From an uncultured Geobacter sp. (GTDB lineage Bacteria > Desulfobacterota > Desulfuromonadia > Geobacterales > Geobacteraceae): DNA of 32,764 nt. A model generated the notes under the pieces. It did not search any database. It was given only the letters and a program-made list of their open reading frames with translations, and had not been told where the DNA came from. How positions within the stretch are numbered: position 1 is the first letter of the stretch; each line of letters opens with the position of its first letter. Below, piece by piece: positions 16,009 to 23,021 of this stretch. Location of the stretch: the NCBI GenBank assembly GCA_903925075.1, contig CAIYDQ010000119.1, positions 1 to 32,764 on the forward strand. The letters are read 5' to 3'. Both the position numbers and the translations under genes were made by a program.

Positions 16009-16440
16009 CTAGCGGCGCTCGACCGGCGCGCCCGGCACGTCGACCAGGCCCGGTATCCCCGGGGCCGCGATGTTGTAGACGTGCTCGAAACCGTTTCTCA
16101 CCAGCAGTTCCGCGGCGCGCCGGCTGCGCAGGCCGCACGGGCAAGCCAACAACACCTTCTTCTCCTTGTAGGCTGCGATCTCGCTCAGGCGCCCGGCCAA
16201 CTCGCGCTCGGGGATCATGGTCGCCCCTATCAGAAAGTCGTGCTTGCTTTTCATTTCCTTCTCGGAACGGACGTCGAGGATCAGGATGTCCTTTCCGTTC
16301 TTTAGCATGGCCACCGAATCGGCGGCGTTCAGATCGGTGACGTCCCCGGGGCCGAAGGCGGAAAACTTCAATCCATTGCCGGCGCATCCCAAAACGGTCA
16401 TGGTCCATAGCAGCGTTGCCAGCACAAGCACTTTTTTCAT
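16009..16440 (-). CDS. single-domain rhodanese lipoprotein, module 2
   Basis: 143 aa. The signal peptide ends with VLGC (Cys19), a lipobox. One rhodanese domain follows, with ILDVRSEKEM near residue 54 and the active loop CPCGLRSRR. The loop fits CxxGxRS with Cys100 as the catalytic residue and an additional Cys102 inside the loop, which is unusual. It lies 36 bp behind the barrel gene with AAGGAG 7 nt before its ATG, so it is the third gene of the module 2 operon, and a strong terminator follows. It may act as a small sulfur or selenium shuttle next to the barrel; this is inferred from position only. Confidence 0.85.
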   Translation of the reverse strand: MKKVLVLATLLWTMTVLGCAGNGLKFSAFGPGDVTDLNAADSVAMLKNGKDILILDVRSEKEMKSKHDFLIGATMIPERELAGRLSEIAAYKEKKVLLACPCGLRSRRAAELLVRNGFEHVYNIAAPGIPGLVDVPGAPVERR

Positions 16441-16476
16441 TTTATTCTCCTTTTATGGCGAGTCGGTTCGGCGCGT

Positions 16477-17397
16477 TTACCTGAGTAAATAGTAGAGACC
16501 CGCCGCATACGAGGTGGCCGCTGAGGTGTCGCCCGTGCGCAGCGTCGGGCTGTAGCCAAGCTGCGCTCCCCATCTGTCGGTCAATTTATAGGTCAGCACC
16601 AAATTAAGGAACTGCTGGTTCCGATTGTCGCTCGTGGTGCTGTCGAGGCCCGTAATCGCTCCGTTGCCGCCGCAGCTTGCGACGCTCTTCGAGGTCAGCT
16701 TCGCAGCCACCGGATTGAGTCCCGTGTTCGCCCGGTTGTCGCCGTTTCTCATGCTGAGGATCCCGTCAAAGGTCAGCTTCACCTGAATCCTTTGGGTCAG
16801 GTCCGAGCCGAATTCGGCGCCGTAACGGAACTGGTCCGAAAAACCTCCGAACCTGAAACGGTAGCCGGACTCGAAATTGATGTACCCGGGAAACCATCTC
16901 CACATCGAGAGCCCGTACAGAGCGCGGTAATCCACCTCGAAGCGCCCGTTGCCCAGCGGCAAAGGATCGTTTCTGTCGTAGAGTCCGGGAATCTTCACCA
17001 TCAGCTTGTGCGAAACGACGCCGAAGTCGCCGTCCGCCAACTTCTGCTTCAAGCCGAGATCGACGTCTCCAAAGCCGTTGCTCCTCGTGGTCGTGTCCGT
17101 CGTCAGGTACGCCCCGTTGTTGCTGTTGTTGTCATATACGGTGGAACTATACTGATTCCAGAGAAATTTATAGAATATGGAACTGACGAGGCTTAAGTTG
17201 TCGGTAAGTCCGTATTCGAGATAATTGGCTATGGTTATATCGTTGAATTTATTTTCCGTGAGATAAATCAGGGAGACTTTCTCGTACATGCCCCCTTTCG
17301 GTTCAGTCCATGCCCCCGCCAAGCAGTAATTCGCCGACAGGATGTAAACCGCGACAGCGAAGAGGACTAACGTCTTTGGAACAATGTGCATTTTCAC
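16477..17397 (-). CDS. outer-membrane beta-barrel (ExtI-like porin), module 2
   Basis: 306 aa from a GTG at 17397, or 304 aa from the ATG at 17391; GAGG is about 6 nt before the GTG and 12 nt before the ATG. The signal peptide ends CLA|GAW. The body is a run of amphipathic strands rich in Tyr, Phe and Trp, and the end is GLYYLLR. It is paralogous to the barrel at 12979-13818 (shared GAWTxPK, YGLTD, GFGDVDLG, VKIPG-Y-NDPLPLGNG) but carries extra loop residues such as an Asn/Ser/Thr-rich insert near residue 90. It probably forms an outer-membrane pore whose solute is unknown; the ExtI analogy suggests oxyanions. Confidence 0.77.
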   Translation of the reverse strand: MKMHIVPKTLVLFAVAVYILSANYCLAGAWTEPKGGMYEKVSLIYLTENKFNDITIANYLEYGLTDNLSLVSSIFYKFLWNQYSSTVYDNNSNNGAYLTTDTTTRSNGFGDVDLGLKQKLADGDFGVVSHKLMVKIPGLYDRNDPLPLGNGRFEVDYRALYGLSMWRWFPGYINFESGYRFRFGGFSDQFRYGAEFGSDLTQRIQVKLTFDGILSMRNGDNRANTGLNPVAAKLTSKSVASCGGNGAITGLDSTTSDNRNQQFLNLVLTYKLTDRWGAQLGYSPTLRTGDTSAATSYAAGLYYLLR

Positions 17398-17425
17398 CGG
17401 CGTCCTCTCGTTTTAAGATAAAAAA

Positions 17426-17450
17426 GAGGGCTCCCTTGCGAGGAGCCCTC
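17426..17450 (-). terminator. intercistronic terminator, module 2
   Basis: GAGGGCTCC (17426-17434) pairs perfectly with GGAGCCCTC (17442-17450). Read on the minus strand it is followed immediately by six T residues. It lies between the hexa-rhodanese stop and the barrel start, so it probably terminates or attenuates part of the transcript inside the operon. Confidence 0.75.
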
Positions 17451-17467
17451 CCGCATGAAAACATCCT

Positions 17468-20083
17468 TTACGGAAGACCGCTCGCCACGGGCCGTCCCGA
17501 CGGCGTCTGCACCCCGTTCAACATGACGGAGCTCCAGGTATTCCAGCCGTCCGTGTAGACGCGAACCTTGTCGTAACCCATGAGGTAACCCATGAGGAAG
17601 GCCTGGGAGGCGCCGTAGCCGTCGCCGCAGTAGAACCAGGCGTCGCTGTCGGCCGTTATCCCCAGGGAGTTGTAGAAGCTCCTCACCTCCGTGTAGCTGG
17701 CGTAGGTTCCGTCGGCGTCGGTCTTGCGAACCGAGGCCTGCACCGCGCCCGGTATGCGCCCGGCGATGTTGGTGTAGGAATAGCCGCTGTAAAGGCCCAA
17801 GTAGAGCCGGTAGCCGCGGTCGTCCATCATCGGCGTGGGTTTGTCCGCATAGTGCGCCAGCGCCTGGGCGGTGGTCGCCCTGATCGCCGAGTTTATGGTG
17901 CCGCTGAAGGCGGCCGGCGTCGGCGGGTTGTTCTTGGTTTCCCCCGCGTAGCCGGCGTTGGGCCAGGCGGCGTAACCTCCGTCGATCAGCCGCACGTCTT
18001 TCACGCCGACGTATTTGAGCAACCACCAAATCCGGGCCTCGAAGTTCGGCTGGTCGCTGTAGACGACCACCGTGGTGTCGGCGGTGATGCCCAACGCCCC
18101 GGCGTGGGCCTGCAGGGTCGCGTCGTCCTTCAGGTTGTAGAGCGGTGCGGTTTCCCAAGGGTCGGTGTCGGCGTGCACGGCGCCGGGGATATGGGCCGTG
18201 TTGTACACCGTGGACGGGGTCCCCCAGGAGCTTTCCAGGATGAGGTACTTGTGGGTCGCCTTGTCGTAGGGGATGCCGTTGGCGTCCGTGTATTCGAGCG
18301 GCGCGGCGCTGCTGCTCCCCGGCGCGTAATAATCGATCAGCGACTTCACCCAATCCGCGTTGACCAGTTCCTGGTAGTGAGCCGCCTTTTCCTCGGGATA
18401 AGCGGCGGCGTCGGCGGCGCTCCACTCGAACATGGACGCGTCGTAGTTCGAGGCGTTCGCATACCCCATCAGGCGGAGCAGAAAATAGACGTAACCGCTG
18501 CGGATGCCGGCCGTGCAATAGGCGGTGACCTGCTTGTCCGTGGTTATGCCGCGGGATTCGAACATCTGCTTCAGGGATTGATAACTGAGCGTGGTCTTGT
18601 CGGCGTTGTAGAAAGCCCCATAGGGAAGGTTGAAGGCGCCGGGGATATGCCCGCCCCTGGTTTCGCCGCAAAACTTCCAGCCGTTGAATTCCTCGTGGGT
18701 GCGGGAGTCGATGACGGCGAAGCCGGCGCTGCCGAGTTGGGCCTTGATCTGGGCACCGGTGAGCTTTCTGGCGGCCTGCACCGAGGAGGTGAAGGTCGCG
18801 GCAGGGAGCGTCGTCGCGGTCGTCGATTTCACGTTGCTCGCATCGGCTGCCCATTTGTCCCAGCCGCCGTTGAGGATATGCACGTCGGCGCACCCCAGAT
18901 ATTCCAGCATCCAGAAGAGCCTTCCGGCCGCGCCCCACGAGGCGGTGGTGTCGTCGTAAATGACTATGGTGGCGCTGCGGCTGATGCCGGCGGCTCCCAG
19001 CAGCCCTTCCAGGGTCGCCAGGGGTTTGAGCCCCGCGCCGGCCGTCCAGTAGTCGTTATGGACGACGTTGATGGCGCCGGGAATGTGGCCGGCCGCGTAC
19101 TGGGCGGCGCTTCTGGCGTCGATCACCAGCGCGGGGGCGGCCAGGGCGCCCTTGTCCACCAGCAGACCGGCATTGGGATAGCCGGTGGCCGCGTTCCACT
19201 CCGTCCAGGAGCCTGCGTAAATGCGCACATCGAAGCCCATCAGGCGAAGGATCTGGTATTCCTGGCCGGCGCCGGCGCTGGAACCGCCCGGCGTATCGTA
19301 GACGATTATCTTCTTGTTGGCCGCGGCCCCCGTGAAATCCGTCAACCATTTGAGCTTGGTGTAGGACAAGAGCGTTTTGTCCCTCTCCAGAAAATCGCCG
19401 GGAAGGAGGTTAATGGCCGAGGGGATGTGCCCGGCCTGGTAATCCTTGGCGGGTCGGGCATCGACGATCACGGAGCCTGGGTCCGTGGCGGCGGCGATCA
19501 CGTCCTGCTTGCTGGCGAGCCGGCCGGCATCGACCGTGGCCGTGAAGGTCTGAGTCTTGCCGTTGAGCGGGATGGAGGTAGCGTCGGTCACTTTCAGGCT
19601 GCTGTCGGCGGTGGTCAACCACTTGGCGTAACCGCCGTCCAGGATATGCACATCCTTGGCGCCCAGGTACTCCAAGGCCCAGAAGATCCGCCCCATGCCG
19701 GCGTCCACGTTGGCGCCGTACAGGATGATCTTGTTGGTGTCGGCGATGCCGTAGGTGGTGCCGAGCAGCGCCGCGGCGGCGTCGGGGGTGAGCAGCGCGT
19801 TCGAGGTGGGGCTGGTGTCGAGCGCCGTGGCGGGCATGTTGATGGCGCCCGCGATGTGCCCGGCGGCGTAAAGGGCCGCGCTCCTGGTGTCGATGACCAC
19901 CTGGTTGGGCGCGCCCAAAACCAGGTCCGGGACGCTGACCGCCAGGGCTGCATTGGGGGCGACGGTGAGCGCCACCTGGGTGGCCGGAGTGACGGATGTC
20001 GTGGAGCTGGAATTGCCGCCACAGGAGGCGAGCATAAATGCTCCAACGAACCATAAAGCAAGGTTCAAAAATCGTGTTTTCAT
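17468..20083 (-). CDS. six-domain rhodanese lipoprotein, module 2
   Basis: 871 aa, far longer than ordinary two-domain sulfurtransferases. Start ATG 20083 (AAGGAG 10 nt upstream) is preferred to the in-frame TTG at 20104. The signal peptide ends LASC (Cys21), making it a lipoprotein. Six rhodanese-like domains stand as three pairs, at about 50-160, 190-300, 315-415, 440-560, 610-715 and 735-855. Only domain 4 has a canonical loop, CTAGIRSGY with Cys523. Domain 6 has a cysteine in an odd loop, CGDGYGAS (Cys819), and domains 1, 2, 3 and 5 have none. The others may bind partners or substrates without catalysis. A barrel and a small rhodanese lipoprotein gene follow on the same strand. Confidence 0.87.
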   Translation of the reverse strand: MKTRFLNLALWFVGAFMLASCGGNSSSTTSVTPATQVALTVAPNAALAVSVPDLVLGAPNQVVIDTRSAALYAAGHIAGAINMPATALDTSPTSNALLTPDAAAALLGTTYGIADTNKIILYGANVDAGMGRIFWALEYLGAKDVHILDGGYAKWLTTADSSLKVTDATSIPLNGKTQTFTATVDAGRLASKQDVIAAATDPGSVIVDARPAKDYQAGHIPSAINLLPGDFLERDKTLLSYTKLKWLTDFTGAAANKKIIVYDTPGGSSAGAGQEYQILRLMGFDVRIYAGSWTEWNAATGYPNAGLLVDKGALAAPALVIDARSAAQYAAGHIPGAINVVHNDYWTAGAGLKPLATLEGLLGAAGISRSATIVIYDDTTASWGAAGRLFWMLEYLGCADVHILNGGWDKWAADASNVKSTTATTLPAATFTSSVQAARKLTGAQIKAQLGSAGFAVIDSRTHEEFNGWKFCGETRGGHIPGAFNLPYGAFYNADKTTLSYQSLKQMFESRGITTDKQVTAYCTAGIRSGYVYFLLRLMGYANASNYDASMFEWSAADAAAYPEEKAAHYQELVNADWVKSLIDYYAPGSSSAAPLEYTDANGIPYDKATHKYLILESSWGTPSTVYNTAHIPGAVHADTDPWETAPLYNLKDDATLQAHAGALGITADTTVVVYSDQPNFEARIWWLLKYVGVKDVRLIDGGYAAWPNAGYAGETKNNPPTPAAFSGTINSAIRATTAQALAHYADKPTPMMDDRGYRLYLGLYSGYSYTNIAGRIPGAVQASVRKTDADGTYASYTEVRSFYNSLGITADSDAWFYCGDGYGASQAFLMGYLMGYDKVRVYTDGWNTWSSVMLNGVQTPSGRPVASGLP

Positions 20084-20139
20084 GCCTGCCAATCTCCTTT
20101 TCAATTAAATACGCATAGACTTGCCGGTTTCGGTCCGGC

Positions 20140-20169
20140 ACACTAACAAACGTACCTAATGAAAGTCAA
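20140..20169 (-). promoter_or_regulatory. promoter of rhodanese/barrel module 2
   Basis: On the minus strand TTGACT (plus 20164-20169) is spaced 18 nt from TAGTGT (20140-20145), or 17 nt from TTAGTG. The block 20143-20170 matches the module 1 promoter block apart from a few substitutions and one indel. The leader to the ATG is about 50 nt. Confidence 0.55.
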
Positions 20170-20189
20170 ATTATAATATCCACTAAAAC

Positions 20190-20204
20190 CGATAGCGTCC
20201 ATCG
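20190..20204 (-). promoter_or_regulatory. predicted LysR-type regulator site, module 2
   Basis: CGATAG-CGT-CCATCG is a 6-3-6 dyad with one mismatch. It lies exactly 19 nt from the TTTGACT block, as in module 1, and a further palindrome ATTTGCAAAT follows at 20206-20215. Confidence 0.6.
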
Positions 20205-20342
20205 CATTTGCAAATACTCCCAAAGAGGTCGACTCGGCAAGAGAAGCAAAGGGATTGGGAACCGCGCGGGGTGGCGAATCGAGGAGGGGGGAAAGAATGG
20301 ATCGCGCCGTGACGGCTCCGGGGTGGCGCTCTTCGTACATCG

Positions 20343-20383
20343 GTAGGTCGAGTTGAACGGCTTCATCGTGTAACACGACATTG
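20343..20383. repeat. dispersed-repeat copy 1
   Basis: A 41-nt unit beginning GTAGGTCGAGTTGAACGG, repeated with three mismatches at 20440-20480. The intergenic region 20205-20596 holds this repeat and copy 2; no gene is recognisable in it. Confidence 0.7.
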
Positions 20384-20437
20384 CCATCGCGGCGCCGTTG
20401 CGACTATTCACCACATCAGCCGACAACCTCGCACAAC

Positions 20438-20532
20438 CCGTAGGTCGCGTTGAACGGCTTCATCGTGAAACGCGACATTGGCCCTGTGGCACCGTGGCGA
20501 CGTCGCGTTTCGTACCTCAACGCGACCTACGG
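20438..20532. repeat. REP-like palindromic element (copy 2 inside)
   Basis: CCGTAGGTCGCGTTGA (20438-20453) and its perfect 16-bp reverse complement at 20517-20532 bracket an inner inverted pair, GAAACGCGAC (20467-20476) and GTCGCGTTTC (20502-20511). The element can fold into a long two-part hairpin. A run of nine T and eight G follows at 20541-20557. It looks like a dispersed extragenic palindrome. Confidence 0.75.
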
Positions 20533-20596
20533 AAACTTTATTTTTTTTTGGGGGGGGAGGGAACTGCATTTTTTGGGGTGGGCTGGAGCTGCGGCG

Positions 20597-21493
20597 CTAC
20601 TCGCCGTAGGTCTCGGTCATCACGGCGGAAAAGGCCTTGGCTGCGGGGGAGAGCTCCCGCCCTTTTCTTTTGACCAGGTAGAACTGGCGCGTGATGGCAA
20701 CCCCGTCCACCGGCACGCGCACCAGCAAACCGTGAGCCAGCTCCAGCTCCACCGAGACCGCCGAAACGAAGGATACCCCGACGCCGGCGATCACCGCCCG
20801 CGTCACCGCATGGTTGCTGCCGAGGCTCACGGCTTCGCGAACGGCCCCGGTGTCGATGCCCGCCTCGCGCAAGGCCGCAACCGTCGCCTGCCCGGTGCCG
20901 GAGCCCGCCTCCCGCACCACGAAGGGCTCCCGCAAAAGCTCCTGAACGGGAATCGACCCGACCGTGGCCCAGCGATGGCCGGACGGGGCAACCAGCACGA
21001 TCTCGTCCCGGCAAAGCGGCTCGAACTCCAGCCCTTCTCCCGCGAAATGCCCTCCGACCACCCCGTACTCCACCTGCTCCGACAAAAGCCACTGCTGGAC
21101 GTCCCGGCTGTCCCCCTGGGTGAGGGTGACGGCAAGGCCAGGATATCTGCCGATCAGCGCCGGCAACGCCGCCGGTATCAGATACTCGCCGGGAATGCTG
21201 CTCCCCGCAATCCTCAGCTGCGCATGCTCCACCCCCTTGAATCTGCCGATGGCGATCGGGATCTCGCGAGCGTAACCGAGCATGCGGCGCGCCCGTCCCA
21301 AGAGGAGTTTTCCACCCTCGGTCAAGAGCGCCCCCTTCCCCGTTCTGTCGAAAAGTCTGAGGTCGAATTCGTCCTCCAAGGCCAGGACCTGCTGGCTCAC
21401 CGTCGAGTGGGTGAGAAAGCAGGCCTCGGCCCCTTTGGAGAAACTGCCGGTGTCCGCGACGGCGAGGAAAATTTCCAACTGTTTCAGATTCAT
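20597..21493 (-). CDS. LysR-type transcriptional regulator, possibly selenium/sulfur-related
   Basis: A 298-aa protein of standard LysR length. The N-terminal winged helix-turn-helix includes SFSKGAEACFLTHSTVSQQV (about 17-36), and the C-terminal two-thirds is a periplasmic-binding-like effector domain (start of fold near AQLRIAGSSIPGEYLIP). It resembles the CysL-like LysR group, and I recall annotation schemes listing a selenium-metabolism-associated LysR family of this kind; membership is not proven here. It is divergent from a small gene at 21606, with a perfect dyad between them. Near copies of that dyad with the same spacing stand in front of both rhodanese/barrel modules, so it is the best candidate for their activator. 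Confidence 0.9.
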   Translation of the reverse strand: MNLKQLEIFLAVADTGSFSKGAEACFLTHSTVSQQVLALEDEFDLRLFDRTGKGALLTEGGKLLLGRARRMLGYAREIPIAIGRFKGVEHAQLRIAGSSIPGEYLIPAALPALIGRYPGLAVTLTQGDSRDVQQWLLSEQVEYGVVGGHFAGEGLEFEPLCRDEIVLVAPSGHRWATVGSIPVQELLREPFVVREAGSGTGQATVAALREAGIDTGAVREAVSLGSNHAVTRAVIAGVGVSFVSAVSVELELAHGLLVRVPVDGVAITRQFYLVKRKGRELSPAAKAFSAVMTETYGE

Positions 21494-21514
21494 GCGTCGC
21501 CCTATTTGAAAAAT

Positions 21515-21529
21515 CGATAGCCGCTATCG
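21515..21529. promoter_or_regulatory. predicted LysR-type regulator operator in the divergent region
   Basis: CGATAG-CCG-CTATCG is a perfect 6-3-6 inverted repeat, 22 bp from the LysR ATG and 18 nt before the TTTGACT block of the plus-strand promoter. This is the usual position for a LysR protein's own divergent site. Confidence 0.65.
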
Positions 21530-21548
21530 GCGCATGGAATTTAACAAT

Positions 21549-21577
21549 TTGACTGCCGACTGTCAACTGGATTATCT
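21549..21577 (+). promoter_or_regulatory. promoter of the small divergent gene
   Basis: TTGACT (21549-21554), a 17-nt spacer and TTATCT (21572-21577). The transcript would start near 21584, which makes ATG 21588 almost leaderless and supports ATG 21606. Confidence 0.6.
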
Positions 21578-21605
21578 ATAGGCCAACATGAATGAAGGAG
21601 GCCCC

Positions 21606-22064
21606 ATGTCGGGAGAAGGCGCGTTCGAGGGACTTTGCGAGGAAAAGGTTCGCCTGATAGAGAAGTATCGGCTGGTCAACAGGAAGATCGGCAACAAGAT
21701 CTTCTGGGTGCGGCAGTTCGGCAATCGCCCGGACCACCCCTATGCCACGCACCGGGCAGTGGTTAAGTGCAGCGTCATCGAACTGGTCTTCAGTTTCTAC
21801 GACCTGTGCGTCGCCAAGATGACCTACTTCACCAAGAACATCGCCGATTACGACAGCTGCAAGTTCAACTGCCGGACCCAAGAGCTGGAACGCTGCGCGC
21901 TATGGGACATGGAATTTCTGGTCCAAAAGGAAACCGGCATCCCTGTCGACCTGAGAAATCTGGCCGACATTCACGACATAGAGGTGTTTCGCGAGTTGTG
22001 CGCGTGGCTGGAGCGGCAACTGCCGGCGTCGGAACAAGAGCAGCGCCTGGCGGTCGGCTTTTAG
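21606..22064 (+). CDS. small Cys-containing protein of unknown function
   Basis: 152 aa; I do not recognise the family. AAGGAGG a few nt before ATG 21606 decides the start over ATG 21588. No signal peptide or membrane helix is visible, so it is probably cytoplasmic. The sequence is mostly helical-looking and has seven cysteines (11, 55, 68, 85, 89, 97, 132), with CxxxC and a third cysteine seven residues on, which could bind a metal or take part in thiol chemistry. It is transcribed away from the LysR gene across the predicted operator, the classic layout for a LysR target. It could be a small enzyme or sensor in the same pathway, but nothing in the sequence says which. Confidence 0.75.
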   Translation: MSGEGAFEGLCEEKVRLIEKYRLVNRKIGNKIFWVRQFGNRPDHPYATHRAVVKCSVIELVFSFYDLCVAKMTYFTKNIADYDSCKFNCRTQELERCALWDMEFLVQKETGIPVDLRNLADIHDIEVFRELCAWLERQLPASEQEQRLAVGF

Positions 22065-22150
22065 CCGGCCCACCGAGCCTGCGTCGCGCGCAGGGAGGTT
22101 GGAACGGCCGGCGCCGCTAAGCGATCCCTTGCCCTCTTCGCAAATCTCTC

Positions 22151-22178
22151 TTGACATCGCTTTGCCGTTTATTATATC
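22151..22178 (+). promoter_or_regulatory. strong sigma70 promoter of the first hydroxylase operon
   Basis: TTGACA at 22151-22156, then a 16-nt spacer and TATATC at 22173-22178. The transcript would begin near 22185, giving a leader of about 350 nt before the first ATG at 22533. Confidence 0.7.
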
Positions 22179-22190
22179 TTGTGTACAAGA
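22177..22190. promoter_or_regulatory. operator-like palindrome over the transcription start
   Basis: TCTTGT-GT-ACAAGA is a perfect dyad overlapping the end of the -10 box and the expected start, the position of a repressor site. A similar sequence, TCTCGTATACAAGG, occurs at 22401-22414. The style resembles GntR-type sites, but the regulator is unknown. Confidence 0.5.
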
Positions 22191-22532
22191 GATGCCTGCG
22201 AGCGTTCAGTGCCAGCCGCCGGACAGCGAACCTGACCGGATACGGGCAAAGGGCGCCGAGAGGGATTGGCGACGCCGGAAGGCGGCTCGAACGCCGAGGA
22301 AAACGGGGCAAAACTTCGATTCCGGCAATTCGGCGCCCGAAGATCAGGCGCTGACAGGGGCATAAGGCGTACTTCAAAAATCATTTTTTTTGCAAATAAG
22401 TCTCGTATACAAGGCAAACAAGAAAATATTCCCATCGGGCGGACGGATCGAATAGAATCGGATAAAAGGGCGGAGATTGCCCGGCAACGCGCAGTACCGG
22501 AAGGAAGGGATCGTCGATCCCGGGGAGAAGTT
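22191..22532 (+). other. long untranslated leader before the hydroxylase operon
   Basis: About 340 nt without a credible gene. It contains several GC-rich stem candidates (around 22253-22300, for example GGCGACGCCGG followed by GAACGCC), an A/T-rich stretch at 22377-22400 and the second operator-like site. I could not match it to a riboswitch class; a molybdenum-cofactor riboswitch was considered without success. Confidence 0.35.
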
Positions 22533-23021
22533 ATGATCATCGTAAAAATGACGGTAAACGGCAATCCGATCGAAGTGGGCGTGGGGGACGAGGAGACGCT
22601 GCTGGAAACCTTGCGCCAGCGGCTCGGCTTGACCGGGACCAAGCAGGGGTGCGATCTGGGCGACTGCGGCTCCTGCACGGTGCTTATCGACGGCAAGCCG
22701 GCGCTTTCCTGCCTGACGCTGGCGGCCGACGCCGAGGGGCGTGAGATCACCACCATCGAGGGATTGGCCCATGGAGAGGATCTCCATCCGGTGCAGCGCG
22801 CCTTCCACGAGGCCGGCGCCGTGCAGTGCGGGTTTTGCACTCCGGGCATGGTCCTCACCGCCAAGGCGCTGCTGGACGCGAACCCCAACCCGGACCGAGA
22901 TACCATCAAAGGGGCGCTGGCCGGCAACCTCTGCCGTTGCACGGGGTACGTGAAGATCGTCGACGCGGTGGAGAACGCCGCCAAGGTTTATCCGCGGGCT
23001 CGGGTGGAGGAGGCGCGATGA
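22533..23021 (+). CDS. molybdenum hydroxylase 2Fe-2S subunit (HcrC-like)
   Basis: A 162-aa protein with the two [2Fe-2S] domains of xanthine-dehydrogenase-family small subunits: plant-type C40, C45, C48, C60 (GCDLGDCGSC) and helical-domain C99, C102, C134, C136 (CGFC and CRC in GNLCRCTGY). It passes electrons between the molybdenum site and the FAD subunit. The frame is open further upstream, but GGGGAG a few nt before ATG 22533 and the family N-terminus fix the start. First gene of a three-gene operon in the order small, Mo, FAD, the order of hcrCAB for 4-hydroxybenzoyl-CoA reductase. It overlaps the next gene by 4 bp. Confidence 0.9.
   Translation: MIIVKMTVNGNPIEVGVGDEETLLETLRQRLGLTGTKQGCDLGDCGSCTVLIDGKPALSCLTLAADAEGREITTIEGLAHGEDLHPVQRAFHEAGAVQCGFCTPGMVLTAKALLDANPNPDRDTIKGALAGNLCRCTGYVKIVDAVENAAKVYPRARVEEAR

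Noticed and set aside
12979-17397. Lipoprotein signals in the two barrel proteins (conserved Cys in SSCFAGAW and NYCLAGAW)
   Set aside because: The residues before the cysteine do not fit a lipobox (no Leu at -3); a signal peptidase I cut after the following xA is a better fit.
20143-20426. Small minus-strand frames upstream of the six-domain rhodanese gene
   Set aside because: They cover the conserved promoter block and the dispersed repeats, and have no ribosome site or recognisable product.
22191-22532. Molybdenum-cofactor or other known riboswitch in the hydroxylase leader
   Set aside because: GC-rich stems are present, but I could not line up the conserved bases of any class I know. 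A covariance-model search would decide.
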